A stretch of DNA of 64,000 nt. It comes from JAPWJZ01 sp966211335 (lineage in GTDB: Bacteria > Pseudomonadota > Alphaproteobacteria > Micavibrionales > UBA2020). The position numbers and the translations under genes are program-made. A model generated the notes under the pieces. That model was not told the DNA's origin, made no database searches, and saw only the letters and a program-made list of their open reading frames with translations. Below, piece by piece: positions 39,384 to 47,528 of this stretch. Every line of letters begins with the position of its first letter. Positions within the stretch are counted from its first letter, which is position 1. The stretch covers positions 1,550,001 through 1,614,000 of the forward strand of contig CBIHNF010000001.1 in assembly GCA_966211335.1 (NCBI GenBank). Direction: 5' to 3'.

Positions 39384-40436
39384 ATGTCCGCGACACCCGA
39401 ATTTTCCCATCCGCTCTCGATCGAAGGCATTACGCCCGATGCGGAGCGCGCTGAAACCATTACCGCCAATGACAAGGAATGCGCAGCGCTCTGCCAGCGC
39501 TTTGACTTGCGCAACCTGTCGGACTTTACGGCGTCCTTCCGCATCCGCCGCGTGGCGGGCAGCGGCACCGTGCGGGTGACCGGCACGCTGGAAGCGGAGG
39601 TGGTGCAGGCTTGCGTCGTTTCCCTGCGCGATGTGCATGCCCATGTGACCGGCGAGTTCGAAACCTATTTCGGCGAAACCGCGCACGACCTTGGCGAAGA
39701 CGTGGATATACTGCTGGACGACCCGGAATCATCGCCGGAAATGATCGTCAACGGCCATATCGACCTTGGCGAAGTGGCGGCGCAGTACCTGTCGCTGAAC
39801 CTTGATCCGTACCCGCGCGCGCCCGGCGTCAGCCTTGCAGCGCAACTGGCGGAGATTGGTGCCGATGTGCGCAACAACCCCTTTGCCGTGCTGAAAGTCA
39901 TCGATGGCGACGGTGCCAAGGTGGAAAAGCCGAAAGCGGAGTCCAAGCCCCTTATGCCGCCGCAGCCCGCCGTTGCAAAAGTCCACCAGCCGACGGAAAG
40001 CCGCATGGCGCGCCTGAAATGGTACCCGCCCATGACGCCGGAGCAGACCGCCGCCGTACAGGCCGCGACCGCCAAGGCAGCAGCCCCCGCGCAGCCGGAA
40101 GCCGCGAAAAAACCCAAGGCCAAGAAAGCCGCCGCGAAGAAACCGGCCGCCAAGAAACCGGACGCCAAGAAAAAAGCAGCCAAGAAACCTGCCGCCAAAA
40201 AACCGGTGAAGAAGGCCGCCAAAAAAGTGGTCAAAAAAGGCGTGAAGAAGACGGTCAAGAAAGCGGCCAAAAAGCCCGTCAAAAAGGCAAAGCCGACGGC
40301 AAAGAAGCCCGTGAAAAAACAGGCGAAAATGCCTGTCAAAAAGCCGATGAAAAAGCACCTGAAAAAGCCGGTCAAAAAGGCCGCCAAAAAGGCAGCGCCC
40401 AAAGCCAAGGCGAAAAAGAAGGCAAAATCGAGATAA
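39384..40436 (+). CDS. yceD: DUF177 (YceD-like) protein with histone-H1-like lysine-rich tail
   Basis: 350-residue protein. Residues 1-180 are the DUF177 domain (YceD family, linked with 23S rRNA metabolism): 'FDLRNLSDFTASFRIRRV', 'VQACVVSLRDVHAHVTG', 'YLSLNLDPYPRAP'. From about residue 240 the chain is almost entirely Lys, Ala, Pro and Val in AKKPAAKKP-type repeats to the end, an H1-like tail of about 110 residues. YceD proteins usually end without such a tail. It is the first gene of the operon with rpmF, plsX and fabH. Confidence 0.87.
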   Translation: MSATPEFSHPLSIEGITPDAERAETITANDKECAALCQRFDLRNLSDFTASFRIRRVAGSGTVRVTGTLEAEVVQACVVSLRDVHAHVTGEFETYFGETAHDLGEDVDILLDDPESSPEMIVNGHIDLGEVAAQYLSLNLDPYPRAPGVSLAAQLAEIGADVRNNPFAVLKVIDGDGAKVEKPKAESKPLMPPQPAVAKVHQPTESRMARLKWYPPMTPEQTAAVQAATAKAAAPAQPEAAKKPKAKKAAAKKPAAKKPDAKKKAAKKPAAKKPVKKAAKKVVKKGVKKTVKKAAKKPVKKAKPTAKKPVKKQAKMPVKKPMKKHLKKPVKKAAKKAAPKAKAKKKAKSR

Positions 40437-40614
40437 TTCAACACTATCCGCCGCATTTCGCTGGTGCGGCAGCCGCGCTTTTTGCTTGAATAATTGTGAA
40501 AAAGCGGTATTTTCAGGCGAATTTTCCTTGCCTCGACAGGAAGTTTTGTTTATGTAATAAGCCCTTATGGTCGAGGCAACAGGGCCGACCGCAGAAGAAA
40601 AAGAGTTTAAAGCC

Positions 40615-40791
40615 ATGGCTGTTCCGAAGAAGAAAACCTCGAAATCCAAGCGCGATATGCGCCGCGCGCACCACGCGCTGAAATCCCCCACGGTTGTTGA
40701 AGACAAACACACCGGCGAAAACGTCCGTCCGCACCACGTCTGCCGCAAGACCGGCATGTACAAAGGCGTCCAGGTCATTGACGTTGATTGA
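40615..40791 (+). CDS. rpmF: Ribosomal protein L32
   Basis: 58-residue protein starting MAVPKKKTSKSKRDMRR, with 'HHVCRKTGMYKG' near the end. The start is chosen at the family N-terminus; a frame 16 codons longer starts at ATG 40567. Its place between DUF177 and plsX is the usual arrangement. Confidence 0.97.
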   Translation: MAVPKKKTSKSKRDMRRAHHALKSPTVVEDKHTGENVRPHHVCRKTGMYKGVQVIDVD

Positions 40792-40850
40792 TCCTCACGG
40801 ATTAATCATTTAAGCATGTTCATTCCTGCAACAGCGGGAGCGGGGACATT

Positions 40851-41921
40851 TTGACAAACCAACTCGTCATATCACTTGACGGCATGGGCGGCGACAAAGC
40901 TCCCCATATCGTGGTCGAGGGCGCGCATCTTGCGCGCGCCGCATACCCCGACGCCAAATTCATCATCTACGGCAACGAGGCGGAGATCCGCCCGCTGATC
41001 GCAAAGTACCCGGGCCTCGAGCGCGTCATGGAACTGCGCCATACGCCCGACCGCGTGACCAGCCACGACAAGCCCGCCCACGCCCTGCGCCACGGCCGCA
41101 ATTCCTCCATGCGCCTCGCGATTGATGCAGTGGCACGGGGGGAGGCGCATTGCGTCATCTCCGCCGGCAATACAGGCGCGCTCATGGCCATGGCCAAATT
41201 CTCCCTCAAAGTCCTGCCCGGCATTCACCGCCCGGCGATTGCGACTTACATGCCGACGAAAGTGCCGGGGCATGGCACTGTGCTGCTCGACCTTGGCGCG
41301 AATGCTGAATGCACCTCGCAAAATCTTTTGGAATTTGCAGTGCTTGGCGGCGTTTTCTCGCGCGAGATCTTCAAAATCGCAGAACCGCGCATCGCACTGC
41401 TCAACATCGGCTCCGAAGCCATGAAGGGTGACGAGCTGGTGCAGGCGGCGGCGGAAGTTTTCTCGAAAGCCGTGCTGCCCGGCAAATACGTGGGCTTCGC
41501 CGAAGGCGATGAAATCATGACCGGCGCGTTTGATGTGGTCGTGACCGACGGCTTCACCGGAAATGTCACTTTAAAAACAATCGAAGGCACCGCGAAACTC
41601 ATCAAGCACATGATGAAGGAAGCTTTCAAATCGTCGTGGCTTGTGAAAGTCGGCGCGGTGCTGATGGTGCCGGGACTTGCCATCGGCTATCAGGCCTTGA
41701 AGAATTTTTCCAAGCGCATAGACCCCCGCTATTACAACGGCGCCAGCATGCTGGGGCTCAAGGGCCTCTGCATCAAGAGCCACGGCAGCACGGATGGCAT
41801 CGGTTTTTCGAATGCGATTACCGTCGGCGCGGGCCTTGCGCTCAATAACTTCACGACCAAAGTTGAAGCGGAACTTCACAAGCTTGGCTTTGATGCTGTA
41901 CATGAAGAGGGAGCCGCCTGA
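40851..41921 (+). CDS. plsX: PlsX, phosphate acyltransferase
   Basis: 356-residue enzyme making acyl-phosphate from acyl-ACP for phospholipid synthesis. The N-terminus is 'VISLDGMGGDKAPHIVVEG', and 'HCVISAGNTGALMA' and 'DGFTGNVTLKTIEG' are the conserved sites. The start is TTG 40851, as no ATG lies near the family N-terminus; GGGAG is upstream. The stop overlaps the fabH start (TGATG). Confidence 0.95.
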   Translation: MTNQLVISLDGMGGDKAPHIVVEGAHLARAAYPDAKFIIYGNEAEIRPLIAKYPGLERVMELRHTPDRVTSHDKPAHALRHGRNSSMRLAIDAVARGEAHCVISAGNTGALMAMAKFSLKVLPGIHRPAIATYMPTKVPGHGTVLLDLGANAECTSQNLLEFAVLGGVFSREIFKIAEPRIALLNIGSEAMKGDELVQAAAEVFSKAVLPGKYVGFAEGDEIMTGAFDVVVTDGFTGNVTLKTIEGTAKLIKHMMKEAFKSSWLVKVGAVLMVPGLAIGYQALKNFSKRIDPRYYNGASMLGLKGLCIKSHGSTDGIGFSNAITVGAGLALNNFTTKVEAELHKLGFDAVHEEGAA

Positions 41922-42898
41922 TGCGCCGGTCCGTAATGATTTCCTGCGGCTCGTACCTTCCCGCCCGCATCCTCACCAACGAGGAGCTGGCGAAAACGGT
42001 GGATACTTCCGCCGAATGGATCGAGCAACGCACCGGCATCAAGCAGCGCCATGTGGCCGCGCCGGGCGAAAAAACATCCGACCTTGCCACCGCCGCCGCC
42101 ATGAAGGCGCTCAAAGCCGCCAACCTGCAGGGCAGCGATATCGATATGATCGTGCTGGCGACGACCTCGCCGGACAATACCTTCCCCGCGACCGCCGTGA
42201 CCGTGCAGGACAATATCGGCATGGGTGCCAAGGGCTTCGCCTTTGATGTTCAGGCGGTATGTTCAGGATTTATCTATGCGCTTGCCACCGCCGACAACTT
42301 CATCAAGGCGGGTCAGGTGAAACGCGCGCTGGTGATCGGCGCCGAGCATTTCACCTCTCTCCTCGACTGGAACGACCGCACCACCTGCGTGCTGTTCGGT
42401 GACGGGGCAGGGGCGGTGATTTTGGAAGCAGATGAAACGGGCAAAGGCACCAAGGCCGACCGCGGCATCCTGTCCACCCACCTCCATTCCGAAGGCGCGC
42501 ACCGCGGCCTGCTGTATGTGGATGGCGGCCCGTCTTCCACCCGCACTGTCGGCCACGTGAAAATGAACGGCAAGGAAGTTTTCCGCCACGCCGTGACGCG
42601 CATGAGCGAGGCGATTGTCGAAGCCATGCATGCGAATGATGTCGATGCCTCCGAAGTGCGCTGGCTGGTCCCGCACCAGGCAAATAAGCGCATTATCGAC
42701 GCAACAGCCGAAAAACTGAACCTCTCGCCGGATAACGTGGTGGTGACGGTGGGTCTGCACGGCAATACCTCCGCCGCCAGCATTCCTTTGGCCCTCACAA
42801 CCGCTGTTGAAGACGGCCGAATCCAGCGCGGGGATTTGATTCTCATGGAAGCGATGGGCGGGGGCCTCACCTGGGGCGCTGCGCTGGCCCGTTGGTGA
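41921..42898 (+). CDS. fabH: FabH, beta-ketoacyl-ACP synthase III
   Basis: 325-residue condensing enzyme that starts fatty acid synthesis from acetyl-CoA and malonyl-ACP. The triad is C114 ('AVCSGFIYAL'), H252 ('VPHQANKRII') and N282 ('GLHGNTSAAS'). It is coupled to plsX by a one-base overlap and is followed after 161 bases by ihfA. Confidence 0.96.
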   Translation: MRRSVMISCGSYLPARILTNEELAKTVDTSAEWIEQRTGIKQRHVAAPGEKTSDLATAAAMKALKAANLQGSDIDMIVLATTSPDNTFPATAVTVQDNIGMGAKGFAFDVQAVCSGFIYALATADNFIKAGQVKRALVIGAEHFTSLLDWNDRTTCVLFGDGAGAVILEADETGKGTKADRGILSTHLHSEGAHRGLLYVDGGPSSTRTVGHVKMNGKEVFRHAVTRMSEAIVEAMHANDVDASEVRWLVPHQANKRIIDATAEKLNLSPDNVVVTVGLHGNTSAASIPLALTTAVEDGRIQRGDLILMEAMGGGLTWGAALARW

Positions 42899-43059
42899 GG
42901 ATTTTTATCCACAAGCGCGACTCTGCCCAAACCCAATAAAGGCCCGAGTCTCGCGAAATTGCTTTTACTATAACTATCCGACTCAACTCTTTGTATTGAC
43001 TAATGAAATGTGAATCAGTACCGTTAAACTCAGAACGGACAAATTGAGGTGTCAATCTA

Positions 43060-43365
43060 ATGAGCAATAGCCAAACGATTACCCGCGCAGACTTGAGCCA
43101 AGCCGTCTACGAACAGGTCGGCCTGTCCCGCAACGAGTCAGCCGACCTTGTCGAAACTGTTCTCGAAGAAGTCTGCAAAGCCCTCGAGCGCGGAGAGATG
43201 GTGAAAATCTCTTCCTTCGGTACTTTCCAGGTTCGCAGCAAACGCCAGCGCATCGGCCGCAACCCCAAGACGGGTGAAGAAGTGCCTATCCTGCCGCGCC
43301 GCGTCCTGACCTTCCGTGCCAGCAACGTTCTTAAAGAACGGATCAATAAAGAAACCGCCGAATAA
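43060..43365 (+). CDS. ihfA: Integration host factor subunit alpha
   Basis: 101-residue nucleoid protein that bends DNA at specific sites as a heterodimer with IHF beta. The family motif 'VKISSFGTFQVRSKRQRIG' with 'RNPKTGEEVPI' (proline of the bending arm) is complete. The ATG follows GAGGTG. The gene order fabH-ihfA-merR is the usual alphaproteobacterial one. Confidence 0.95.
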   Translation: MSNSQTITRADLSQAVYEQVGLSRNESADLVETVLEEVCKALERGEMVKISSFGTFQVRSKRQRIGRNPKTGEEVPILPRRVLTFRASNVLKERINKETAE

Positions 43366-43405
43366 TCCTGTTATCGAAGCAACAGTATTTAGGACAAAAA
43401 TCTAG

Positions 43406-43900
43406 ATGACCCCAAACAACCAATCGCCGTTGAAGCCCGGAGTGCAACCGCAAACCGGCACTCCTGATAATGCCGGTGGCGCGCAAAGCCTGCCCAACCG
43501 CCGCCCGATGAAATCCAAGGTCTCGCCGCAGAAGTCGGCGGGGGCCTTCCGCACCATCTCCGAAGTCGCCGACGACCTGAAGGTCGAGCAGCACGTTCTT
43601 CGCTTCTGGGAAACCAAATTCACCCAGATCAAGCCGCTGAAACGCGGCGGCGGCCGCCGCTACTACCGCCCGGAAGATGTGGAATTGCTGAAAAACATCC
43701 ACCACCTCCTGTATCAGGAAGGCTACACCATTAAAGGCGTGCAGAAGCTCCTCAGCGCCAGCCGCGGCAACCTCTCCGCCAAAGTGCAGGGCGATGAAGC
43801 TGCAACCGAGGCTCCCGTCGCCAAAGCCGTCCGCAAGAACAAGGACGAGCTGCAGTCGATGCTGGACGAACTCAAATCCATGCGCCGGTTGATTGGGTAA
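43406..43900 (+). CDS. MerR-family transcriptional regulator
   Basis: 164-residue regulator. The MerR winged HTH is 'FRTISEVADDLKVEQHVLRFWE' with 'KRGGGRRYYRPEDVELL', and a coiled-coil end ('KDELQSMLDELKSMRRLI'). It has no metal-binding Cys cluster. MerR genes in this position after ihfA are common in alphaproteobacteria. The N-terminal 45 residues are low-complexity. A terminator follows. Confidence 0.9.
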   Translation: MTPNNQSPLKPGVQPQTGTPDNAGGAQSLPNRRPMKSKVSPQKSAGAFRTISEVADDLKVEQHVLRFWETKFTQIKPLKRGGGRRYYRPEDVELLKNIHHLLYQEGYTIKGVQKLLSASRGNLSAKVQGDEAATEAPVAKAVRKNKDELQSMLDELKSMRRLIG

Positions 43901-43920
43901 GCCGAGAGCGGTTTAAAGAT

Positions 43921-43960
43921 AAAAAAACAGCCCCTGCCGATAGTAGGGGCTGTTTTTTTT
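43921..43960 (+). terminator. Intrinsic terminator of the ihfA-merR unit
   Basis: A 15-base stem AAACAGCCCCT...AGGGGCTGTTT with a T run ends the operon; the convergent gene at 43980 ends just beyond. Confidence 0.9.
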
Positions 43961-43979
43961 GCAAACTATTGCAGAGCAA

Positions 43980-44462
43980 TTAAGTCTCATGAAAGTACGA
44001 AACTACTGCGATTGTTTTTCCATTCTCGCCGCCGTCTGTAATCAACTCCAAAGCTCTGCTTTCAACGACGCAAGGATTTTTGTTGTCAATTATATTGAAG
44101 CCTGTACCCATCCATCCGAAATTTATGGAGGATTTCGACCCTTCATATTTTTTTAGATATTCGATGGCGCTTAAATGACGCTCTTTGGTTGGATCTCCCT
44201 TCAAGTTCCACCAAACAAACCATGGTTTGCCATCCAGCTGTTTTAATGTGCCGTGTACTTCAAACAGTGGGCAACCTCCAAGCCAAGGGTCTTTATATTC
44301 TCCCTGCTCGGGAACCGGTTTGACGACGAGCACATAGTCGGTATCCGAAACCATGGTTAATTTCTTTACATGCACAGGCTCCCAGCTTCCGCCTGCTTGC
44401 GCCGGTGCCGGTAAAAGGATCGCGAGTAATAGAGCGGTGCAAATTTTTGCTCTTAATTTCAC
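43980..44462 (-). CDS. Secreted hypothetical protein
   Basis: 160-residue protein with a signal peptide (MKLRAKICTALLLAILLPAPAQA) and a mature domain with 'WFVWWNLKGDPTKERH', 'GGCPLFEVHGTL' and 'NPCVVESRALELI', giving two Cys that may bond. AT-richer than its neighbours. No family recognised. Confidence 0.65.
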   Translation of the reverse strand: MKLRAKICTALLLAILLPAPAQAGGSWEPVHVKKLTMVSDTDYVLVVKPVPEQGEYKDPWLGGCPLFEVHGTLKQLDGKPWFVWWNLKGDPTKERHLSAIEYLKKYEGSKSSINFGWMGTGFNIIDNKNPCVVESRALELITDGGENGKTIAVVSYFHET

Positions 44463-44639
44463 AGAAACAACTTTCTAAATTCTCAACCGTCAATAGGGAT
44501 TATTTTAGCACATATTTATCGCGCCTTGCAGGCAATTTGACATATCCCCTTTTACCACCTATAACTCCCCATCCGCAGCCATTGCCGTTTTTTAAAAGGC
44601 TGACGCCAATTCCCAAAATTCATTCCGCAAAAGGTCATC

Positions 44640-45590
44640 ATGGCTGCACGCCTCAATGTCTATTTTCATCCATCGTCGCTCGAGCATAAAGGCTTTCCCG
44701 GGTTTGCGGAGCGTCCGGCACGTCTCAAGAAGCTCGCGCCGATTTTCAACAAGCTGGGCCTGCCGGTCATCACGCCGCCTGCGGTTGATGACGCGCTGTT
44801 GAAGCGCGTGCACGACGCAGATTATGTGGAGCATGTGAAGGGCATCAGCGAAAAAGGCCTTATTGCCGCAACCGCCGCCAATATCAAAAGCAAATACGTG
44901 CAGTGGTACACACGCGTCTCCAAAGGCTCCTACACCGCCGCGACTTATGCCGCTGGCGCGGTCGCGCAGGCCGTCGAGGATACGCTGACGGATAAATGCA
45001 ACCGCGCCTTCTGCGCCATCCGCCCGCCGGGGCACCATGCGGGGCCGGCGACAGGCGAGGGGTTCTGCCTGTTTAACAACGTCGCCATCGGCGCGCAACA
45101 CGCGCTCGACCTCGGCGCGAAGAAAGTCGCCATCATCGACTTCGACCGCCACCACGGCAACGGCACGGAAGATATCGTAACGAAGCTCGGCAATGAAAAC
45201 ATCCTCTTCATCTCCTCGTATCAGGACCACTGCAAATACAGCGACGATGCGCGCGGCGGTAGAGTTGCGCCGAATATCCTGAACGTGCCGATTCCGGAGC
45301 GGAGCGATTTCAAAACCGTGAAGGCGTTGTATTGCGCACAAGTCATTCCCGCGCTGATGGAATTCAAGCCGGATGTCATCATCCTCTCGGCCGGTTTCGA
45401 CATGCATAAATCCGACCCGCTCACCAACCTGAAGCTGGAATCGCGCGATTATTTCACGCTGACGGAAATGATTGTGAAGGCTGCCAACGACCTTGGCCAC
45501 GGCCGCGTCGTCTCCGCGCTGGAGGGCGGGTACGAACTAAAAGCGCTGGATGAATGCGTGACGCAGCATTTAAAGGCGTTGCGGCTGTAA
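44640..45590 (+). CDS. HDAC/AcuC-family deacetylase
   Basis: 316-residue zinc-dependent deacetylase or amidohydrolase. The active site is 'RPPGHHAGPATGEGFCLFNN' and 'IDFDRHHGNGTEDI', with the metal-binding Asp and His intact (the residue before HH is Arg), and 'LSAGFDMHKSDPL' with the second metal Asp; C-terminal 'EGGYELKAL'. In bacteria such enzymes act on acetylated polyamines, acetoin metabolism proteins or other acyl groups; the substrate is open. Confidence 0.88.
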   Translation: MAARLNVYFHPSSLEHKGFPGFAERPARLKKLAPIFNKLGLPVITPPAVDDALLKRVHDADYVEHVKGISEKGLIAATAANIKSKYVQWYTRVSKGSYTAATYAAGAVAQAVEDTLTDKCNRAFCAIRPPGHHAGPATGEGFCLFNNVAIGAQHALDLGAKKVAIIDFDRHHGNGTEDIVTKLGNENILFISSYQDHCKYSDDARGGRVAPNILNVPIPERSDFKTVKALYCAQVIPALMEFKPDVIILSAGFDMHKSDPLTNLKLESRDYFTLTEMIVKAANDLGHGRVVSALEGGYELKALDECVTQHLKALRL

Positions 45591-45633
45591 TTTGTGCGCG
45601 ATTTCAGCGGCTTAATTAATTTTCCGATTGTCT

Positions 45634-45662
45634 TTGCAACGGCAGGGCGGCTTTGCTATATT
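45634..45662 (+). promoter_or_regulatory. Promoter of tRNA-Pro
   Basis: TTGCAA (45634-45639) and TATATT (45657-45662) are 17 bases apart, giving a start near 45669, 40 bases before the tRNA. Confidence 0.72.
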
Positions 45663-45708
45663 CCCGCAGTCCATCCGCCCAAGACTTTTCCCAAGGTTGG
45701 ACACACGT

Positions 45709-45785
45709 CGGACTGTAGCGCAGCCTGGTAGCGCACTTGCATGGGGTGCAAGGGGTCGAAGGTTCAAATCCTTTCAGTCCGACCA
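45709..45785 (+). tRNA. tRNA-Pro (GGG)
   Basis: 77 bases with encoded CCA. Acceptor CGGACTG pairs perfectly with CAGTCCG, anticodon stem CTTGC/GCAAG holds loop ATGGGGT (anticodon GGG), and the T arm AAGG-TTCAAAT-CCTT is complete. Confidence 0.96.
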
Positions 45786-45954
45786 TTTTCTTCTTTCCCA
45801 ATATTTTCAGCCATCTATCCGCAAGCTAAAAAAATTCCGCCGCAAATATTTGCCATTTTCGCGGTTTTGATTTATTCATAATGTGCCGTGTGCAGGGCGC
45901 GATAAGCCAACCCTTTTCCGCACTGGTAACAACCGGCATGGAGCCGTGAACAAA

Positions 45955-46521
45955 ATGTCCCCCGCATCGAATAACCCGCCGCAGGAGTCGCTCCTGCGCC
46001 AAATGTTTTATTACCGCCCCGCATCAATTGTCACTACGTCGAAGGGGGATAAGTGCTGGCTTGTCGCACGTCCGGAGAGTCAGCGTAGGCCTGATAAGCA
46101 ATATTGGCGTGTCACGCGGCATGGCGGCACCGCGAAAGAGCATCTGGGGCCCTACACCTACGAAAAAATGCTCGACATGCTTAAGGAGCACGAACTGGCG
46201 GTGGCGAGATCTGCGGGGATGTCAGGCTCGGATGATGAAATTGCCGCGCGCAGGCTTGCTGTTGTGCCCGGCACCAACGTTCTCAAAGTCATCGCCGCAG
46301 GAACGCCCGTGCGGCCCAAGTCTCTCTGCGAATCTTGCGTCTTCCTCGTTTCGGCTTTCACATTAGCGGCGACCGCGCTGGGAACCATCACTGCCTTGGA
46401 GAAGACAGGGACAGCGTTGGAAGGCGCAATAACGAGAGCGCCGCAGGTTGATAACGCGTCTGGCGCCAACTCCGTCTTGCCGCTCTGCGCGCCGGCGGGA
46501 TTGCCCCTTATGTGCTTGTAG
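45955..46521 (+). CDS. Hypothetical protein with C-terminal hydrophobic segment
   Basis: 188-residue protein starting MSPASNNPPQESLL. A basic middle ('RVTRHGGTAKEHLGPYTYEK') suggests nucleic-acid or protein contact, and one hydrophobic stretch with a Cys pair ('SLCESCVFLVSAFTLAATAL') could insert in the membrane. The start at 45955 is favoured over upstream frames from 45883. It directly abuts slyX (46522). Confidence 0.6.
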   Translation: MSPASNNPPQESLLRQMFYYRPASIVTTSKGDKCWLVARPESQRRPDKQYWRVTRHGGTAKEHLGPYTYEKMLDMLKEHELAVARSAGMSGSDDEIAARRLAVVPGTNVLKVIAAGTPVRPKSLCESCVFLVSAFTLAATALGTITALEKTGTALEGAITRAPQVDNASGANSVLPLCAPAGLPLMCL

Positions 46522-46737
46522 ATGTCCGACGACAAGATCACGCATATCGAAGAAGTGTTGATGCATCAGGAACAGCAGATCAGCGACCTGAGCCGCACGG
46601 TCGCGCGCCAGTGGGATGAAATCGACCTGCTCAAAAAGCATATCCGCAAGCTGCAGGGCGAGCTTGCCTCCGTCACTGAAACCGACCGCCTGTCGCCTGG
46701 CGAACAGGCGGCGCGCGACAAGCCGCCGCATTACTGA
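46522..46737 (+). CDS. slyX: SlyX-like protein
   Basis: 71-residue coiled-coil protein with the SlyX pattern: 'ITHIEEVLMHQEQQISDLS' and 'QWDEIDLLKKHIRKLQGEL', with a proline-rich C-terminal end ('ARDKPPHY'). The function of SlyX is not settled. It starts right after the previous stop with no gap, and is probably cotranscribed with its neighbours. Confidence 0.88.
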   Translation: MSDDKITHIEEVLMHQEQQISDLSRTVARQWDEIDLLKKHIRKLQGELASVTETDRLSPGEQAARDKPPHY

Positions 46738-46771
46738 ACAAATCCCTTTCAACAACGCACAGAGAAAAATC

Positions 46772-47359
46772 ATGGCTAAAAGAAGAGAAAATCCGCTTCC
46801 CGGCAAAACCGCCGCTTCATTCCTTGACGCCGCGCAGCAGCAAGTATCCCGCAACGGCTTGCGCGAGGAAGACATCGCCGCCCGCGAAAAGCAGAAAGAG
46901 GCGCAAGCCGATGCCTACATTAAGAAGCAGGCCGTCTTCTTCTCGGAACATCTCGTTCCCATTCTTGACCAGCTCGCCGCGCTGCCGAAGCACAACGGCC
47001 GCATGTTCCAGATTGAAGCCCGCTACGCGCTGATCCCGGTCGAGGCACCGCGCCTGACCGTCAACATCCACTACCGCGGCAAGCCGCCACCCATGCTGAA
47101 CACCTACGACAGCCTGATGATCATCATGGACGATTACGTTGACGACCTCCGCTTCTCCGCCCGCGTCGTGCGCATGGATAAAATGGCGCCGGGCAGCAAG
47201 TTCGACAAGCTGACAATCCCCGTCATCGCCGATATCAACCTGCTGAAGGCCGAAATCGGCAAGTTCGTCGCCGATGTCGCGCCCGACCGCGTGGCGGAAC
47301 TGGCCGCGCAGGCAGCGCCCAAAAAGCCTGCCGCCGTCAAAAGCGCGCCGAAGCCCTAA
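46772..47359 (+). CDS. Hypothetical protein (195 aa), Lys/Ala-tailed
   Basis: 195-residue protein starting MAKRRENPLPGKTAASF; the longer frame from 46616 lies in another frame of slyX and is discarded. It has a helical N-terminus ('REEDIAAREKQKEAQADAY'), a beta-rich middle ('YALIPVEAPRLTVNIHYRG') and a basic Ala/Pro tail ('AAPKKPAAVKSAPKP'). No family recognised. A terminator follows. Confidence 0.65.
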   Translation: MAKRRENPLPGKTAASFLDAAQQQVSRNGLREEDIAAREKQKEAQADAYIKKQAVFFSEHLVPILDQLAALPKHNGRMFQIEARYALIPVEAPRLTVNIHYRGKPPPMLNTYDSLMIIMDDYVDDLRFSARVVRMDKMAPGSKFDKLTIPVIADINLLKAEIGKFVADVAPDRVAELAAQAAPKKPAAVKSAPKP

Positions 47360-47380
47360 ACCCCGCCCGCTGTTTCTGCC

Positions 47381-47413
47381 AAAAGCCCCCGCCCAAAAGG
47401 CGGGGGCTTTTTC
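47381..47413 (+). terminator. Intrinsic terminator
   Basis: AAAAGCCCCCGCC pairs perfectly with GGCGGGGGCTTTT around a 5- to 7-base loop. Confidence 0.9.
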
Positions 47414-47528
47414 TTGCGCCGAATAAGCTGGCTATGAAAAATGCCAATATATTTATTCACACCGCCTTAACTAAATAAGCCCTATTATTGGACGGATATT
47501 TCATTCTTTTTTTCGGGGCGCAAGCAAC

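Noticed and set aside
39665..40456. Antisense Phe/Leu/Gly-rich frame that looks like a membrane protein
   Set aside because: It is the exact reverse complement of the Lys/Ala repeats of the DUF177 tail, where AAG/GCC codons read as Leu/Phe/Gly-type codons.
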